DNA of 10,749 nucleotides from an uncultured marine group I thaumarchaeote (GCA_902512865.1 CABXKZ010000016.1:1-10749), one strand, 5' to 3'. Positions 1 to 6,659 are shown, counted from the stretch's first letter. The notes: a model not told the origin generated them from the letters alone. Numbers and translations are program-made.

Positions 1-1
1 T

Positions 2-97
2 GATATCACTCCTGCAGGAACGATAGTTCTATTCTCAATTGGATTACTTGCAGCTACAATGGGAATTAAATCTCTAGGATTACTATCTAAAAAATAA
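2..97 (+). CDS. C-terminal fragment of a membrane protein, possibly a metal ABC transporter permease
   Basis: The frame is open from the window edge and stops at TAA 95-97, leaving the last 31 residues of a longer protein. They contain one hydrophobic stretch (TIVLFSIGLLAATMGI) followed by a basic end with two lysines, which fits a last membrane helix with its tail in the cytoplasm. The Asp-x-Thr-Pro-Ala-Gly-x-Ile-Val-Leu start resembles the beginning of the last helix in ABC-3 (ZnuB/MntB-type) zinc or manganese permeases. That resemblance is from memory of the family and the fragment is too short to prove it. That a membrane protein ends here is fairly safe; the transporter identity is a guess. 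Confidence 0.4.
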   Translation, partial: DITPAGTIVLFSIGLLAATMGIKSLGLLSKK

Positions 98-146
98 TTA
101 TTCCTACTGAAATTGTTAAAACAACTGGAATCTTATCTAAAACAGT

Positions 147-380
147 ATGATAAAAACTCCTTGTCCAATATGCAATAAGCATATGCGAGATCATGATGAA
201 AAAGAAATTGAAAAATGTCTTTGGGAATTTGTCAGAGAATCTAAAAACCCTGTAGTATATGCTTCTAGAAAAAAAACAATTTGTCCCATATGTGAAAAAG
301 AAATGTTAGATCATAATACTAGTGAAACACGCCAATGTGTAAAACAATTTGTAGAAGATGTTGAAAGTTTAGAACTTTAA
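147..380 (+). CDS. Small protein with two tandem CX2CX6HX7C putative zinc motifs
   Basis: This 77-residue protein is built from two copies of one unit about 40 residues apart. Copy 1 has Cys6, Cys9, His16 and Cys24; copy 2 has Cys46, Cys49, His56 and Cys64. The spacing CX2CX6HX7C is identical, and both copies share CPIC-x-K-x-M-x-DH before and a C-x-x-F-V helix after. Four ligands per copy suggest one zinc ion each. I do not recognise a named family; DNA, RNA or protein binding and metal buffering are all possible. There is no signal peptide or membrane helix. The ATG at 147 is 49 bp after the preceding stop, with no Shine-Dalgarno sequence and only a weak TATA-like TTAAAA at 116-121. It converges on idsA, whose stop lies 9 bp away. 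Confidence 0.75.
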   Translation: MIKTPCPICNKHMRDHDEKEIEKCLWEFVRESKNPVVYASRKKTICPICEKEMLDHNTSETRQCVKQFVEDVESLEL

Positions 381-389
381 GAAATCATA

Positions 390-1388
390 TCAAAGACTTC
401 TTTTTACTACGAAATCTAAAAGACTTACCATTTCTTTTTTGTCATTACCTGAATAACTATCAAGTGATTTTGTAGCTTTTGTTGCATACTGTAATGCCTT
501 TTTACGTACTTCCTCTTCAATTCCTAAAGAACGAATTATATTCACTGCAGTTTGAACATCTTTTTTTGTAGCCTTTGATTTACCAAAAACTTTCATAATT
601 TTCTGTTTGTCTTTACCTCTTGCTTTTCTAATTGCTAAAAGAATTGGAAGTGATTTCTTACCTTCTCTAATGTCATTCCCTACTGGTTTTTTTGTAACTT
701 TACTATCTCCCATAATTCCAATTAAATCATCTGTTATTTGAAAAGCAATTCCAAGATTACGCCCAAATGACGATAAATTCTTTACATCTTTTGATTTTTT
801 CTTTGCACAAATTGCACCCATTGCACATGATACTTCAAAAAGAACTGCAGTTTTTTTCTCAATCATTTTGATATACTCTTGTTCAGTTGGAATTCTCTTG
901 TTTTCTGCTAATTTTACATCGTCTACCTGCCCCTCACAAATCTCCACACATGCTTTTGATAGTTTAGTAACTAATTGAGTAGTATAATTTGAAGAAAGTT
1001 TTGATTTTGATGAAATTGTATGGTATGCCTTTGAGTATAATACGTCTCCAGCTAAAATTGCTAGCGGCATGTCAAATTTATTATGAGTAGTTGGAACGCC
1101 ATGTCTCATTTCATCATTATCCATAATGTCATCATGTACTAGTGTAAAATTATGAATCATTTCTACAGAACTTGCAGCAGCTATTGCATCTGCTTGTTTT
1201 CCGCCTAAAACTTTACAACTTTTCAAGACTAGATATGGTCTTAGTCTTTTACCCCCATGGATTATAAGATGTGCAGCTGCATCGTACAACTGTTTTGGAT
1301 CTCCCTTCAATTCTTTTTTGAGGAATCTGTTTACAAATGTGGCATTTTTCTTTATTGATTCTGATGGATTCAATTTACCAATCTCCAA
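390..1388 (-). CDS. idsA: Geranylgeranyl diphosphate synthase (polyprenyl synthetase family)
   Basis: This trans-prenyltransferase condenses DMAPP with IPP units, probably to C20 GGPP for archaeal ether lipids. Seen: GGKRLRP (45-51), first Asp-rich motif DDIMD (86-90), second motif ITDDLIG (218-224) and the lysine motif GNDIREGKKSLP (238-249 region). Phe81, five residues before the first Asp, is the aromatic residue linked with archaeal-type GGPP synthases, supporting C20 rather than a longer product. The length of 332 is normal. The start is unsettled: TTG at 1388 overlaps the isomerase gene by 19 bp, while TTG at 1373 would overlap its TGA stop by 4 bp and begin at Asn-Pro-Ser-Glu. Both imply translational coupling. 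It is the last gene of the rpoN-to-idsA cluster. Confidence 0.93.
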   Translation of the reverse strand: MEIGKLNPSESIKKNATFVNRFLKKELKGDPKQLYDAAAHLIIHGGKRLRPYLVLKSCKVLGGKQADAIAAASSVEMIHNFTLVHDDIMDNDEMRHGVPTTHNKFDMPLAILAGDVLYSKAYHTISSKSKLSSNYTTQLVTKLSKACVEICEGQVDDVKLAENKRIPTEQEYIKMIEKKTAVLFEVSCAMGAICAKKKSKDVKNLSSFGRNLGIAFQITDDLIGIMGDSKVTKKPVGNDIREGKKSLPILLAIRKARGKDKQKIMKVFGKSKATKKDVQTAVNIIRSLGIEEEVRKKALQYATKATKSLDSYSGNDKKEMVSLLDFVVKRSL

Positions 1389-2008
1389 TTATTTTCAGGT
1401 ATGTAATGTTTAATTGTTTTTTCATAATTTTCCATTAATTCATTTTTTGTCCAATCAGAAATCATTGAAGAAAATTTCTCTTTTGTCTCTGATTCACATT
1501 CAGCAAGATAGTATAATGCAATTACCATCCATGGACAATAGATGTCTGCATTATTTTCAAGTTCAAGTTTTAATTCCTCAGGTGAAATCCATTTAATTGC
1601 AGAAATCTCATCTTTAATTAATGATGATTCCTCAAAATCATCAACAACTCCTAGTAGTGTCCCACAAACCTCATTTTCTGAACCTATGTCCTTGTATGGA
1701 ACATGATACTCGAATTTGTTAACATAATTCATTTGACATGATATTCCAATTTCTTCAGGCATTCTACGTTCTGCAGATGATACGTATGTTTCTCCTTCTC
1801 TAGGATGACTGGCAACAGTTCCATCCCAGTCTCCCGGCCAAAGCATTTTTGAATCACTTCTTTTTGTTAAGAGTAATTTTCCTTCTTTATTGAAAATTAA
1901 TGCAGTAAATGCTCTGTGAAGTTTTCCATCTGGAAGATGACATTTGACCTTTTCTTCTTTTCCAATAGGATTATCATTTCCATCAACTAAAATTACAAAT
2001 TCATCCAT
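1370..2008 (-). CDS. idi: Isopentenyl-diphosphate isomerase, type I (Nudix), lacking the canonical Cys
   Basis: A Nudix-fold IPP:DMAPP isomerase of 212 residues. By alignment to E. coli Idi from memory, all metal ligands are present: His24 and His31, His68, and Glu111/Glu113 in ENEVC. The Nudix-like helix is GETYVSSAERRMPEEIG (72-88), and the CPWM segment (158-161) near the active-site Trp is kept. The odd point is GTVASHP (63-69). The bacterial and human enzymes have the catalytic Cys before (S/G)HP, but this protein has Ala66, encoded by GCC at complement 1811-1813. It may be a subfamily using another acid/base residue, or a Nudix enzyme with shifted chemistry. Its place between IPK and GGPP synthase argues for isomerase. 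ATG start, 2 bp after the IPK stop. Confidence 0.85.
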   Translation of the reverse strand: MDEFVILVDGNDNPIGKEEKVKCHLPDGKLHRAFTALIFNKEGKLLLTKRSDSKMLWPGDWDGTVASHPREGETYVSSAERRMPEEIGISCQMNYVNKFEYHVPYKDIGSENEVCGTLLGVVDDFEESSLIKDEISAIKWISPEELKLELENNADIYCPWMVIALYYLAECESETKEKFSSMISDWTKNELMENYEKTIKHYIPENNWRLVN

Positions 2009-2010
2009 AA

Positions 2011-2751
2011 TTATTTCCTAAATAATGTCCCTTCAAATCTCTTTCCTGAAATTGCATCACTAATTCTTTTGGGTTTATTACCATTTACAAAAAATACCTT
2101 CAATCCTGCTTTTGCCATGTTGCTTGCTTCAGTAATTTTTCTCGTCATTCCTCCAGTTACATCCATTTTGTTATTTTGAATTTCTGGCTTTTCTTTTTGA
2201 AAATCATAAATCAATTTCTTTGTTTTCAAATCTGAATAAACTCCATCCACATCGAGTACAAAAAGTGAAAGTCTTGGTTTTAGAATCTTTCCAATTGTAG
2301 TCATTATCACATCTCCTGATAAAATATATGATTTTTTCTTACCAAACCATAATGCATCTCCGAATGTTATTGGTGTTAATCCTGATTTTGAAATATCATT
2401 TATTGTTAGGATTTTATTCTTGATTGTTTTATTCCCATTCATAAAATCTGTTGGTGGCAAACAGTACGAATTGATTTTATTTTTTACCGCACTATCTAGA
2501 ATTATTTTATTTAATTCGACCATTGAATTTTTAACAATTGCAACTCCTTTTGGACTAGTTTTTGCAGGTTTTGTATGCATGTTATATTTAACAGACCAAT
2601 AATGTCCGTATGAGCCTCCTCCATGTACAATTATAACTGGTTCCTTGATTTTTCCTATTTCTTTTAAAATACTATTGATAGTTTTTCTTCTTGGTGAAAG
2701 TGGTTTTTGCTTATTTGTTATAATGGAACCTCCAAGTTTGATTAAGATCAT
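2011..2751 (-). CDS. ipk: Isopentenyl phosphate kinase
   Basis: An amino-acid-kinase-fold enzyme that phosphorylates isopentenyl phosphate to IPP with ATP, the defining late step of the archaeal mevalonate route. Seen: KLGGSIIT (5-12) for phosphate binding; HGGGSYGH (43-50), whose last His is the substrate-phosphate His typical of IPK and absent from glutamate-5-kinase or UMP kinase; SGDVIM (145-150); LDVDGVYSD (166-174); and DVTGGMTRK (197-205) in the nucleotide-binding half. The length of 246 matches characterised archaeal IPKs. It has no PUA domain, which argues against ProB. It starts with ATG 15 bp after the mevalonate kinase stop and is followed 2 bp later by the isomerase, so substrate-product neighbours are genetic neighbours. 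Confidence 0.92.
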   Translation of the reverse strand: MILIKLGGSIITNKQKPLSPRRKTINSILKEIGKIKEPVIIVHGGGSYGHYWSVKYNMHTKPAKTSPKGVAIVKNSMVELNKIILDSAVKNKINSYCLPPTDFMNGNKTIKNKILTINDISKSGLTPITFGDALWFGKKKSYILSGDVIMTTIGKILKPRLSLFVLDVDGVYSDLKTKKLIYDFQKEKPEIQNNKMDVTGGMTRKITEASNMAKAGLKVFFVNGNKPKRISDAISGKRFEGTLFRK

Positions 2752-2766
2752 ATTTTTACATCAATC

Positions 2767-3714
2767 CTAGGTGTTAAAAACCTGCATTCCTGTCTTTTGT
2801 ATTGATACTTGATGAGTTTGATATTTTGTAATGTTTACATATTCTGAAAGATCGTTATCTTTTTCCGTTAATGCTATGATACATCCTCCATCACCCGCTC
2901 CTGTAATTTTTGCACCAAATGTTATTTTTTCAATATCTTTTATTATTGATAACAATATGTCATTTGAAACTCCAATCTGTTCTAAGTATATTTGATTCTG
3001 TGCCATACATTTTCCAATAGTTTGTAAATCATTATTTATCATACTATCAAGTGCTTTTGTAATTAATCGTTCTTCTTCTGAACACAATTCTAAAAATACA
3101 TTACTATTTTCTTCTTTGAATTTTTTTACTCGTTCAACTACCTTATCTGTTGCATGAACTTCTTCTGAATCAATTATCAAGAAATTCAATTCATTTTCTA
3201 TACTAATTTTTGAAAATCCTTCTTCTTTTTGATACTCAATTATTCCTCCATGCACTGAAACGGTACAATCTGCTCCCGATGAGTTTGGAAATATTGTTTT
3301 TTCTGCTTGAATAGATAATTCTAGAATCTCTTTTTCATTTGATTTATCAAATAAATTTAAAATTGATGCTGCAGCTGCAACACAACATGCAGATGATGAA
3401 CCTAACCCCGCCCCAATTGGAATATCTGATTCAATTTTTATACTAATTCCTTTCTCAAAATTATTCTTTAAAATTACTTGTTTTGCAATATAAAAAAATG
3501 GCCTAAACTTTTTTTCAACTTTATTAACTTCTTGGTCTTTTTGTATTGATGATTGTCCTAGTGAGGATGAGATTAGAATATTATCTGTATTTGTTTTTTC
3601 TGAAGTTACGGTTGCAAATTTATCAATGGCACCCAGAATTGCTCTATTTCCATGAACAACAAAATGCTCTCCAAAAAGAATAATTTTTCCAGGTGCTTTA
3701 GCTATTGAAGTCAA
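2767..3714 (-). CDS. mvk: Mevalonate kinase
   Basis: A GHMP kinase that phosphorylates mevalonate to mevalonate 5-phosphate in the cytoplasm. Seen: the N-terminal APGKIILFGEH (7-17), the ATP-binding PIGAGLGSSSA (99-109), NSSGADCTVSVHGG (144-157) with the probable catalytic Asp149, and the C-terminal TGAGDGG (271-277). At 315 residues it is a normal archaeal length. GEH near the N terminus and the SGADCTVSVHGG arrangement fit mevalonate kinase better than homoserine kinase or phosphomevalonate kinase. The start is TTG at 3712-3714, since no ATG or GTG precedes the invariant K-A-P-G-K strand in frame nearby. It lies 22 bp after rpsB and 15 bp before ipk in the same cluster. Confidence 0.92.
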   Translation of the reverse strand: MTSIAKAPGKIILFGEHFVVHGNRAILGAIDKFATVTSEKTNTDNILISSSLGQSSIQKDQEVNKVEKKFRPFFYIAKQVILKNNFEKGISIKIESDIPIGAGLGSSSACCVAAAASILNLFDKSNEKEILELSIQAEKTIFPNSSGADCTVSVHGGIIEYQKEEGFSKISIENELNFLIIDSEEVHATDKVVERVKKFKEENSNVFLELCSEEERLITKALDSMINNDLQTIGKCMAQNQIYLEQIGVSNDILLSIIKDIEKITFGAKITGAGDGGCIIALTEKDNDLSEYVNITKYQTHQVSIQKTGMQVFNT

Positions 3715-3736
3715 ATAGTTATTTTGAAGAAAACTT

Positions 3737-4354
3737 CTATAATTCTTCTTCTATTTTGGTCTCAAAGTCATCAATTTCATATTTCATGTCTTGATCCTCT
3801 TTGAGCTCCCCTTTCTGAATTAAAATTTCTCTTGCTAATAGCCAGTATATTGTTGCTAATGCTTTACGTCCTCTGTTATTTCCCGGAATTATCAAATCTA
3901 GGTTTGATGTAATGTTATTTGTATTTGAAATACCAATAACTGGAATTCCTGCATTTGTTGCCTCGATGATTGCTTGTCCATCCACTTCTGGGTCTGAAAT
4001 TATTATGAGATGTGGTTCTATGAAGTATGGTAATGATGGATTTGTTAGTGTTCCTGGCATAAATCTTCTAAGCATTTGTATTGCCCCAGTTAATTCAGTA
4101 AATTTTTCAATTGGAGTTGTTGCATATTCTTTTCCAGAACATACGATGACCTTTTTCATATCAAATCTTGTTGCAAATTTTGCAGCACTTTTGATTTTAG
4201 CTAATGTTATATCGATATCTATCATGTAAAGTCCTTCAGGACTTGCTGATGTGATAAATGGACGCATTGATTTAGTCTTCATGTCTGTTCCAACACGAAT
4301 TCCAGTTGCTAAAACTTTCTTTTTTAGATCAGTTATTTCTGTTTGTTGGCTCAT
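3737..4354 (-). CDS. rpsB: 30S ribosomal protein uS2 (archaeal S2)
   Basis: Small-subunit ribosomal protein of the archaeal/eukaryotic SA type, 205 residues. Seen: RFMPGTLTNP (97-106), the SDPEVDGQAI segment (120-129), PVIGISNTNN (138-147) and DLIIPGNNRGRKALATIYWLLAREIL (153-178), all standard for archaeal uS2. The acidic C-terminal tail (DDFETKIEEEL) resembles the acidic end of related SA proteins. It lacks the coiled-coil insertion found in bacterial S2. ATG start, 8 bp after the enolase stop with no obvious Shine-Dalgarno motif. The eno-rpsB-mvk order is, to my knowledge, recurrent in archaea, consistent with shared growth-rate control. Confidence 0.96.
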   Translation of the reverse strand: MSQQTEITDLKKKVLATGIRVGTDMKTKSMRPFITSASPEGLYMIDIDITLAKIKSAAKFATRFDMKKVIVCSGKEYATTPIEKFTELTGAIQMLRRFMPGTLTNPSLPYFIEPHLIIISDPEVDGQAIIEATNAGIPVIGISNTNNITSNLDLIIPGNNRGRKALATIYWLLAREILIQKGELKEDQDMKYEIDDFETKIEEEL

Positions 4355-4362
4355 TGCGATTT

Positions 4363-5601
4363 TTAAAAGTCAATCATGCCATGTATTAAATCATGCTCTG
4401 AAATACGAATCAATTCATTCACTTTTTCTACTCTTTCTCCTCCGACAATTCCTACTTTTAGTAGCTTTGAACCAGTTCCAATTCCAATATGTGAAATATG
4501 TGAATCGCCAGATTCTCCTGAGCGATGCGATGTGATTAATTTAATATTATTATCATCAGCAACCTTGGCAAATTCTAATGCATCGTATAGACTTCCTGCC
4601 TGATTTACCTTTAGAATTGCTGCATTACAAGATTTTGCCTCAACTGCTTTTGTAAGAATTTTATTATTTGTTACAGTTAAGTCATCTCCTGTGATCATTG
4701 AGTTAGGAAATTTTTTTGTTATCTCTGCCATGTCATCAAATGCCTCTTCGTGTACGGCATCTTCTGCATAAATCAATTTATAATTTTCTATAATCTTCGA
4801 TGCAAATTCAATCTGTTCACCTGAATCATTTTCAAAACCTGCACGATCATAAACGTATTTTTTCTTTTCTTCATTCCACTGTGTTGATGATGCAAAATCA
4901 ACTCCTAAACCAACTTCTTTACCCAATGTGAATCCTAAATTCTCTATTGCTTTAACTGAAATGTCTAACGCTTCTTCATTATTGAATTTTGGAGCCCATC
5001 CTCCTTCATCTCCACGACCATTTGTAAAAGTTGGATCATTCTTCAGAATCATTTTTTTTAATTCTTTATGCACTTGTAGATTCATATCAATTGATTCTCG
5101 AACTGTTTTTGCACCTATTGATGCAACTAAAATCTCTTGAATATCTGGAGTACCTGGTCCTGCATGTGCACCTCCACCTAGAATATTTCCTAATGGAAAT
5201 GGAAATTTTAAATTAGTTTTTTCACTAATCATTTGGAATAATTGTTTGTTTTCTGCTTTTGCTGCTGATTCCGTTGCAGCAATTGTTATTGCAAAAGCAC
5301 AAGCACCACCAATTTTTGCATAATTATCAGTTTCATCTATAGTGCGAATTACATCATGTACTTGTTTTAGATCATTTGAATCAATTCCAATAAATTTATC
5401 TGAATTTTTATTTAAAATTGAAAGACTTTCTTCAGGACTGTTATTAGGAAAACTAACTGCTTCAAATTTACCTACACTAGCACCAGATGGTGCACAAACT
5501 CTACCAAGAAATTTCTCATCAGTTATAATATCAACTTCAATTGTTTTACTACCTCGACTATTATACAGAACTCTACCAGAAATTGTGGTAATCTTTGACA
5601 A
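4363..5601 (-). CDS. eno: Enolase (phosphopyruvate hydratase)
   Basis: It interconverts 2-phosphoglycerate and phosphoenolpyruvate, in such an autotroph probably mainly for gluconeogenesis. At 412 residues the full catalytic set is visible by family alignment: the SGASVGKFEA loop (39-48), His146 in GGGAHAG, Glu156 in IQEILVA, Glu199 in GDEGG, the Mg ligands Asp235, Glu280 and Asp306/307 in GDDLTVTN, Lys331 in ILKVNQAG, SHRSGES (358-364) and Lys382. The start is TTG at 5599-5601. In this frame a TAG lies three codons upstream, so nothing earlier is possible, and the conserved first strand (ITTISGRVL) begins at residue 4. One base separates it from the rpoN stop, so reinitiation or coupling is likely. 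Confidence 0.96.
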   Translation of the reverse strand: MSKITTISGRVLYNSRGSKTIEVDIITDEKFLGRVCAPSGASVGKFEAVSFPNNSPEESLSILNKNSDKFIGIDSNDLKQVHDVIRTIDETDNYAKIGGACAFAITIAATESAAKAENKQLFQMISEKTNLKFPFPLGNILGGGAHAGPGTPDIQEILVASIGAKTVRESIDMNLQVHKELKKMILKNDPTFTNGRGDEGGWAPKFNNEEALDISVKAIENLGFTLGKEVGLGVDFASSTQWNEEKKKYVYDRAGFENDSGEQIEFASKIIENYKLIYAEDAVHEEAFDDMAEITKKFPNSMITGDDLTVTNNKILTKAVEAKSCNAAILKVNQAGSLYDALEFAKVADDNNIKLITSHRSGESGDSHISHIGIGTGSKLLKVGIVGGERVEKVNELIRISEHDLIHGMIDF

Positions 5602-5602
5602 T

Positions 5603-5839
5603 TTATTCTAGTTCGCTTTGCACTTCTTGATTTCTCTTATGCATTGCTTCATAAAATGGAATAACTTGTTGAATTGTTTCAACTGTTGTTAATAGCATAC
5701 GTCTACAGCAATATCTTTCCATACCTAAATCATCCAGAACTTTCTTTGGATCTTCTCCTGTCTTAATTCTATTCTGATAATCTGAATATTTATCGGCAAC
5801 CAATTTTCCGCATGTAAAACATCTTACAGGTACTAACAC
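5603..5839 (-). CDS. rpoN: DNA-directed RNA polymerase subunit Rpo10 (RpoN, RPB10 homologue)
   Basis: Small zinc-binding subunit of archaeal RNA polymerase, homologous to eukaryotic RPB10 and unrelated to bacterial sigma-54. Starting at GTG 5837-5839 gives 78 residues beginning [12 protein letters not shown]. The zinc ligands then fall at Cys7, Cys10, Cys44 and Cys45, the same numbering as in eukaryotic RPB10. [17 protein letters not shown] (33-49 region) is the family signature. An upstream in-frame TTG at 5852-5854 would add five residues but lies before the transcription start expected from the TATA box at 5861-5870, so GTG with a leaderless message is preferred. The C-terminal tail after IPFY is charged and slightly longer than many archaeal versions. 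First gene of the cluster. Confidence 0.95.
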   Translation of the reverse strand: MLVPVRCFTCGKLVADKYSDYQNRIKTGEDPKKVLDDLGMERYCCRRMLLTTVETIQQVIPFYEAMHKRNQEVQSELE

Positions 5840-5860
5840 ACTTGAAAAAATCAATCAAGG

Positions 5861-5870
5861 ATTATAAAAA
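5861..5870. promoter_or_regulatory. Shared TATA box for rpoN (minus) and tRNA-Leu (plus)
   Basis: The element reads ATTATAAAAA on the plus strand and TTTTTATAAT on the minus strand. Its centre (5865.5) is 26.5 bp from the rpoN GTG and 25.5 bp from the first tRNA base, the usual archaeal TATA-to-start distance in both directions. The two starts are only 51 bp apart and I see no second TATA-like element between them, so one TBP site may serve both genes. The positions are seen directly; dual use is inferred. Confidence 0.6.
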
Positions 5871-5890
5871 CCCTACAAGGATTTTTCTAT

Positions 5891-5975
5891 GCGGGTATCG
5901 CCCAGCCTGGTCAAAGGCGCTAGCTTGAGGGGTTAGTCTCTTAGGAGTTCGTGGGTTCGAATCCCACTACCCGCA
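5891..5975 (+). tRNA. tRNA-Leu (anticodon GAG)
   Basis: An 85-nt class II tRNA gene. The acceptor GCGGGTA (5891-5897) pairs fully with TACCCGC (5968-5974), with discriminator A at 5975 and no encoded CCA. The D stem is GCC (5900-5902) with GGC (5916-5918). The anticodon stem CTAGC/GTTAG (5920-5924, 5932-5936) closes the loop TTGAGGG, putting GAG at 5927-5929 to read CUC/CUU leucine codons. A long variable arm follows (5937-5950), then the T stem GTGGG/CCCAC around TTCGAAT. There is no intron. Box B spans about 5954-5964. Confidence 0.96.
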
Positions 5976-6000
5976 TTGATTATTTCTTAGAGTTCTTTTG
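5976..6000 (+). terminator. Possible U-rich terminator of tRNA-Leu
   Basis: Just after the tRNA the plus strand has three short T-rich clusters (TTATTTCTT, GTTCTTTT) without a hairpin, as expected of archaeal intrinsic termination. It lies within the 3' end of the convergent translin gene, so composition alone may explain it. Confidence 0.25.
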
Positions 6001-6612
6001 GATATTCTTAATAAATTCCTGTCTTCTGATCTCTTCAGTTAGAACCAGCCTTGTATCTTCAACCAATATTCTATTTACATCTAATTTCCTTCTTGATTCT
6101 TTAACAATCTTATCATATGTGGCAAATGGATACAAAACCAAATACAATTCTTCCATTATTCCAAAATAAGTTTCTGCATTTTTTGAATTTCCAATTCTAA
6201 TTTGATCAATTACTTGTCTCTTTAATTCTCCAATACAGTCAAGTAAACCTAGTATGTATGATTCCCCTGAAACCTTGATTGATTTGTAAGATGGAATTTG
6301 TTTACCTTCAATAATTGATAGTAGTGCAACTGCTTCAACCAATTCTTGTTCTGGAGTTAAAAGATACCTATTAAGATCTCCTGTTGTCTTTTGCTTTAAT
6401 TTAACAAGAAGTGATTTTGCCTTTTTAATTTTTAGTTTTGCAGAACCTAAATCATTTTTATGTATAGCAATTATTGCTTGACTACAATTAATTATTACTT
6501 CACGATTATTTTTTATTAAAAACTCTCTAGATGAATTTGTTTTTTCCAATTCTTTAGAAATACGTGGAAGTGATGTTTTGACATTTTTTAATCCCATAGA
6601 ATCAGAAATCAT
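5980..6612 (-). CDS. Translin/TRAX-family RNase (archaeal C3PO-like)
   Basis: An all-helical protein of 210 residues matching translin/TRAX. Seen: a first helix region SREFLIKNNREVIINCSQAI, the QELVEA motif (89-94), GLLDCIGELKR (122-132), and RRKLDVNRILVEDTR (174-188). The four acidic residues that make TRAX and archaeal homologues RNases appear present: Glu90 and Glu93 (ExxE), Asp125 and Glu129 (DxxxE). It is therefore probably a catalytic, self-assembling RNase rather than a translin-like structural subunit. Known eukaryotic C3PO acts on small-RNA passenger strands and on tRNA 5' leader fragments; the archaeal substrate is unknown to me. ATG at 6612 is used; ATG at 6597, removing five residues, is an alternative. 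Its stop lies 4 bp from the tRNA-Leu end. Confidence 0.88.
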   Translation of the reverse strand: MISDSMGLKNVKTSLPRISKELEKTNSSREFLIKNNREVIINCSQAIIAIHKNDLGSAKLKIKKAKSLLVKLKQKTTGDLNRYLLTPEQELVEAVALLSIIEGKQIPSYKSIKVSGESYILGLLDCIGELKRQVIDQIRIGNSKNAETYFGIMEELYLVLYPFATYDKIVKESRRKLDVNRILVEDTRLVLTEEIRRQEFIKNIQKNSKK

Positions 6613-6643
6613 TATTCTTAGTTAAAGGCGTTTGCAAAACCTC

Positions 6644-6651
6644 TTTATTGA
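6644..6651 (+). promoter_or_regulatory. Weak TATA-like element upstream of the nnrE-cobT group
   Basis: TTTATTGA lies in the gap between the divergent translin and epimerase genes, centred about 25 bp before a GTG at 6672 that would start the epimerase at Glu-Ile-Thr-Val. It is only a moderate match to an archaeal TATA box in an AT-rich area. Confidence 0.25.
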
Positions 6652-6659
6652 AATTGTAT

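Noticed and set aside
1370..2008. Isomerase gene as a pseudogene because of the missing Cys
   Set aside because: The frame is intact, all five metal ligands are kept and it is embedded in a tight operon, so decay is unlikely.
3912..4229. 105-codon open frame on the plus strand opposite rpsB
   Set aside because: It is the mirror of a confidently identified ribosomal protein gene and its translation shows no domain or motif.
5852..5854. TTG start for rpoN
   Set aside because: It would lie upstream of the transcription start predicted by the TATA box, and would shift the zinc cysteines away from the family numbering obtained with GTG 5837-5839.
5891..5975. Intron in the tRNA or a tRNA-Ser identity
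   Set aside because: All stems pair at normal lengths in 85 nt with a seven-base anticodon loop. The GAG anticodon with a long variable arm gives leucine.
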